DNA of 64,000 nt. Source: Nepenthes gracilis. Lineage: Eukaryota > Streptophyta > Magnoliopsida > Caryophyllales > Nepenthaceae. The stretch's first letter is position 1. The number at the start of each line of letters is the position of its first letter. The DNA lies in contig BSYO01000011.1 of the NCBI GenBank assembly GCA_033239525.1, positions 3,563,973 through 3,627,972 of the forward strand, given 5' to 3'. A program made the translations under genes and the position numbers. Below the pieces are notes generated by a model, which saw only the letters and a list, made by a program, of their open reading frames with translations, had not been told where the DNA came from and searched no databases. This document shows, one piece after another, positions 59,125-64,000 of this stretch.

Positions 59125-62100
59125 ATATATCTGGAACCAAGGGACTCTATCTCTTAAAGAGATAGAGGCCATTATATTTTAATTTAAACTGTTTATTTTT
59201 AAATAAATAATTATAATTTAATAATTAATTTTAACTAATTTTTAATTTTTTAAAAAAGTAGTTAAATTATAATCATCTATTTAAAAATAAATTATTCAAA
59301 TTAAAAGAAAAATAATTTTTATCTTTTTAAGAGATAAAACTCTCATTGATTAATTTATACTTATTGTAAGGTTAGAGTCTTTAAATTATGATAATTATAA
59401 TTAATTAAATTAATATAATTAAAATTGACTTCAAAGCATATAAAAAATTAAGTTAAAAGAATTAAGATTTGGACAAAATGGTTTGTGCTTAATGCGCGCC
59501 TGATGCGCATTTGAGTGTAAAAGCCGATGGGTCAGTGCCTGATGCACGTCTGAACCGTGTTCAAGTGCACGATTGGCAGTAATTATGTGCTTGATACACG
59601 GTTGAGCCATACTCCAGTATGGAAGGCAGAGGCTTTGTACCCAACACATGCCTGAATCTGTACTCGAACGCAAAACTGTATATATAAGGATATTTTAAAC
59701 TGATTTCTATCATTTGTTTACAAAAATTTTAGAGAAAAGAGAGAGAGCCGAGAAGAAGGGAGAAAGGAAAAAATAGAAGGCATGAGAAAGTTCAATTCCA
59801 GTAATTTAATGCTAGAATTTAGATAAATCAAGTTAAGACAAGTGTACTCTATACTTTCTTTCTATTGCTACTTTTTATTTCTGATTTTCATAGACATTTC
59901 TTATTTCGATATTCATCGAAGTTATAATTTTAAAGTTATTATGTTTATATTGAGCATGCACGTCAATTTTTCATGATTTTTTATGGAATAATTTCATGAT
60001 AACTCATGTTTATATCAAGTATAGTGTAATTATGTGCGAAATTATGTATTTTAGTTTCATGCATTTATTAAAATTTGAGTTTCATGATCATGCATGTTTA
60101 GTTTCGTGAAAAGACATCTTGTATCTAAAAAATGGTAAACTATAGGTTCTAAACTCAAATAAAATTATGTGCGAATTTTCTTATTGCATGCGCTGTTGTT
60201 AATTTTCTACATTTTTATACTATTATATTGCACCTCTTGCTGAACTTTTAATTTTTATATGTCCTCGATTCGTACAACAGCTTATATATGTTTTAAATTA
60301 TCAAATATATGTTAATTATGAGTTCGATAATATGCCCAATTTCTTTGCATGCGAAGTATATCAACTGAATTTACAGATTACTATATAATTTGCTGATTTT
60401 GTAGTAATTCTACTAAATTTTATCCCTTACATGCTTCAAATTCGTATCTAAAATTTTACATGCTCTAAATTATCAAATATATGACTAATATAAATTAAAA
60501 AATATGCACAATTGAACCTGCATATTCTAAAATTTATGTAAAATTCTGCACATATGTTGAATTATATATTTTTGCTAAAATTTTTATATTAATTGGTTAA
60601 TTAAGCATCCCATTTTCTACATAATATGCTAATTTAGCGTCTTACAAAAAAATAAGTTTGACATGATATGAAATTACTATAATATGGAAAAAAAAACTCT
60701 ACAATTATACTATAATATATCATTATTTTTTCTAAAGATGAAAAAATAATGAAAGGTCAAGAATTAGTGTAGAATTTTTCTAAAAATAAAAATTAAATCA
60801 AGATTATTATTCAGTAGATAATATATTTTGACATATTTTAATATATTATAATGGTATATCGAGATCTTAACCTATCATTTGTGGGTGAAAAATAGCGTTT
60901 GGTTTCGTTTATAGGATCATATGTAGATGACCTACCTTTGAGTTTTGAATAAAAGTATATGACTTTCGATTGTGTGAAAATATCTATAACCTAATCCTTG
61001 ATTGTTCACTCATTTAATCTACAAGACCTGCTATTCTTGATCTCTAAGAAAAACAGAAATTAAACATGTTTTGATGACTAAGATAAAGAAGAAATATGAT
61101 AATATAAGTTAAAAAATTATACATAATCTAGACATGTATTTATATAAAATTTTATAGCATATCATTGAATTCCGATGTATCGATTCTTTTGTTATATTTT
61201 TAAAGCAAAAATATAGGTGCTCATTGTATGTATATATATACCTTGATGAGTTTTGGCTTATTCTTTACTATTTTTACTAATCCCTTCTGATTGAGATGCA
61301 CGGGTTATTGCTAATCATACAGGATTGAAGGATCGAAATGATATAAGAAATTTAGATTAATAATTCGATGACGATTATTGCTGTATAATATTTTTGGATA
61401 ATATTTATTATATTATATTATATTTGGATAATGTTTAGATGATAGTTAATAGGTTTAATATTGTATTTTAATTGATCTGTCAGTTTTGGATGATATTATT
61501 TGATATTTGGTTAATCTTATGCATAATGGTTTCGGATAATAGTTAGCTACTTTAAATTATTGTATTTCAGTTTTTGGACAATGTTTAATGTTTATAATAT
61601 GTTCGGGCAGTAATTGTGTGTGTTTTGATTATCTAGACAGTTATAGAGTATCGGAATAAATTATATTGGATACTTAACAGCAGGTTAAAGAATTATAAAA
61701 CGATTTATAGGTTGTGAAATTATGTTATTGTGGTTTATGATTGAATCAAGTTATTCATAATTAGTGGTAGGGTATCACAATTTGATGTGTGATTTAATTT
61801 TGTAAAATTTGTGTACTTTGAATTTATTTTAAATAGGAATCACTCTTTACATAAGGTATGATATCACATTTTGGGACGGTGCCGGAGCCATAAGAGATAT
61901 GGCACGTTTTGGGTTTTATGTATATTTAAATTTTTTTATTTATGATCGGTCGAGATATTGACGTGCAATTCACATTCAAGGGTTAATTAAGCAATAAAGT
62001 AGTTTAATAATAATTTAATTAATATTAATTACGGAATTGAAATTTAGGATATGACACTTATCCCCCATAGTCATAGACTAACGATCTAAATTGGTCTATA

Positions 62101-62533
62101 CACTTGTTAATAGCTCCTTTTGCCATTATCGAGGGACCTTACCATTTGTCAACTCCACTTCCTACCTAACTCCTATATTTGGAGCCAAAGGCCTCCATCT
62201 CTTAGAGAGATAGGAGCTATTTTTTTTTTTAAATTTAAATAATTTATTTTTAAATAAATTATTATGATTTGATAACTAATTTTATCTATTTTTTAATTTT
62301 TTTAAAAAATAATTAAATTATAATTATTTATTTAAAAATAAATAATTTAAATTAAAAAAAAACGGCATCAATCTCTTTAAGAGATTAAGCTTTCCTTGAT
62401 CCATTTACACTTATCCTTCATAGTCATCGATTAACGATCCAAATTGGTCCATACAATTGTTTATAGCTCCTTTTGCAGTCATCGACGAGAGACCTTAGGG
62501 TCAACTATCGACTCAACTTCCTATCTCACTCAC
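59125..62533. repeat. ~355-bp tandem repeat, first unit split by a solo LTR
   Basis: Unit 1 is 59125-59364 plus 62057-62173. Unit 2 is 62174-62533 and is uninterrupted. Both contain a foldback core (CATCTCTTAGAGAGATAGGA-like arm, AT-rich palindrome with TTTAAAAATAAAT, AAGAGAT arm), then the tail TCATAGACTAACGATC or a variant and TAGCTCCTTTTGC. Unit 2 keeps the empty insertion site as TTACACTTATCCTTCATAG. Confidence 0.85.
59365..62056 (+). mobile_element. 2.7-kb solo LTR with perfect target duplication
   Basis: Starts TGTAAGGTTAGAG and ends TTTAGGATATGACA, with CTTAT on both sides (59360-59364, 62057-62061). A TATA-like TATATATAAGG at about 59680 is followed by a purine-rich leader (about 59733-59775), and AAGACAAGTGTACTC at about 59838 recalls the leader repeat of the solo LTR at 25996. 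This supports plus orientation and a related LTR family. No coding domain present. Confidence 0.88.
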
Positions 62534-64000
62534 ATCGAGCTCTGGTTATTTTATCAGCACAGTGGACCTTCTTACTCCTTATTTTTTCAATGATCAATAT
62601 TATTTTTAATGACTTGAATATCCGAGAGGTCCTTTAATAGAAAACATCAAGACTTATTACCTCCTACCTTTGATTATGATATGTAGAAGTAGTGATTATT
62701 TGATTCAAAGTCTTTTCTGTTTGAAATATTAAAATTTTGAATTAAATTGTATTTTTGGTACGGTTAAGATGTGATATGAGATTTTCTTTTAAATAATTAT
62801 TTATCCAAAAAATTTATTTTGTAATAAATAAACATTTATCATCACATATGAAATAGAATGTGATTCGAACTAAAGCTAATTTGATACTGATGTGTCCTTT
62901 GGATCCGTGTTCTTGTACGGATTAGGGAGTATTAGAATTCTTCGATTGGGGGGATTGTGAACGAGTTCGATCTCCGCGTCTTTTAATTTGGGCTATGCAC
63001 ACTATAAACTATAAACAAGTGACTAGAGGACGGCGAAAATTTCTCCCACCGTAAATACTTCGATACTCAAGTTAGAAATCTTTATCAATAAACGAAAAGA
63101 TGTAGGTGTAGTACGTAATGGGAAGTGCTTGAATGTAAGAATGCAAGGAATGCGTGCGGTGTTTAAGGAGACTTTTGCTCCCGTTCTTGCACTGTAAAGA
63201 ATGGCTCACTAGGGTCGTTGGATCGAGGCGATGGTTTGAAGGAAGAGAGTTGGTTCTTTCTCATCGCTTTCTTATGCCTTAGGAGCTAAGATCGCTCATT
63301 TTATCTTAAGTCATCATTTAGGTCTCTCTGAAATGGGACTCAGGATCCTTTCTCTGCTAAGGGAGAAGGTACTTCTAGGCTCAATGGAGGAGGCTTGTCC
63401 GAATTCGCCAACTACTGAGCGGTGGTGATGGCCAGTGGTGTTAATTGTTGCCTTGTAGTGGCACAGAGATCATCATCGGGTGTGGTCAATGCAAACCTAT
63501 TTGACTTTATTTGGATTGGTTGAGTAGCTATTGGAGCAGCGTGTATTGTGACTTGCCAATGTCGACCCCGTCTCCCATTGGCTAACATTTCCTCAGCCGG
63601 TGCCTCCTACGTTGGTAGTCTGCGGTCGCCTCTGTAGGGATATGGGCGAAACTAATTAGCTACATGTTAGAAACGCTCAGTAAGCCTTGCTTTTGAATCT
63701 TTTAGGATGCCATCGTTGGGCTGAGCTCCTCTACGGATCGGACCCGTCTTCTTACAATTGGATTTAATTGATTTTAACCCAGATTTATATTGGACCCATC
63801 AGATATAATATTTAAATTTGTTTTAAGGCAACTTTAAGATAAAAAGTTGGCAGTAAAAATTGTAAAAAATAGAAAAATAAAAAAATAAATTGATGAGAAA
63901 ATAAAAGATAATATTTGGAATATTCTTAATATAGTTTTTTGAGCTGTAACGGACAATCTGAATCTGCGCCCCACACCATTAAAGAGTCGGCAAAACTTAG
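62534..64000. other. Intergenic DNA with a likely LTR fragment
   Basis: AT-rich up to about 62880. From about 62885 to 63770 it is GC-richer, with ACTTCGATACTCAAGTTAG at about 63057 echoing the fragment at 56741-57760, so probably another LTR piece. The final 250 bases are AT-rich. No gene recognised. Confidence 0.4.

Overview
This is nuclear DNA from a flowering plant. It has long introns with GT-AG junctions, very AT-rich spacers, several superfamilies of plant transposable elements, a piece of plastid-type DNA and two conserved plant genes. I cannot name the species; the density of LTR debris fits a medium or large genome.

Two real protein-coding genes lie on the + strand. (1) About 2088-19600 holds the last eight coding exons (592 codons) of PTAC3, the SAP-domain protein of the plastid transcription machinery; its 5' part is off the left edge. 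(2) 34025-54456 holds the complete coding region of SECRET AGENT (SEC), the O-GlcNAc transferase: 28 exons and 970 residues, with 13 TPR repeats followed by a GT41 catalytic domain. All exon phases join without a break in both reconstructions. The Arabidopsis counterparts have nearly consecutive locus numbers (AT3G04260, AT3G04240), so this looks like a conserved neighbourhood.

Everything else is mobile or repeated DNA. 1-19.6 kb: PTAC3 introns hold a 1.4-kb tandem duplication that copies one whole 107-nt exon, a complete TRIM-like element (3897-4980, TSD CTTTT), and about a dozen small terminal-inverted-repeat elements of one family, some with 9-bp near-perfect target duplications. 20.5-33.5 kb: a 13-kb Tat-like LTR retrotransposon in minus orientation (TSD ATGAG) carries a broken gag and an antisense reading frame but no recognisable pol. 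Its antisense frame is split by a Tekay-like solo LTR, which is itself split by a second solo LTR, and its left LTR carries a Tourist-like MITE. 33.5-34.0 kb: SEC promoter and 5' UTR, ending less than 0.5 kb from the retrotransposon. 34.0-54.5 kb: SEC. Intron 15 holds a plastid-derived trnW-trnP fragment. Intron 26 (8.46 kb) holds a dead Ty1/copia element, a 2.6-kb solo LTR (TSD ATAGA) and a small MITE. 54.5-64 kb: no gene. It contains a Tourist-like MITE swollen with TAA repeats, LTR fragments, several short tandem duplications, and a 2.7-kb solo LTR (TSD CTTAT) whose empty site survives in the neighbouring copy of a tandem repeat.

I see no new defence or metabolic system. The observation with the most biological consequence is the duplicated PTAC3 exon: because it is 107 nt long, splicing in both copies would create a premature stop. 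All calls come from reading the sequence; similarity to named families is from memory of the families and was not searched.
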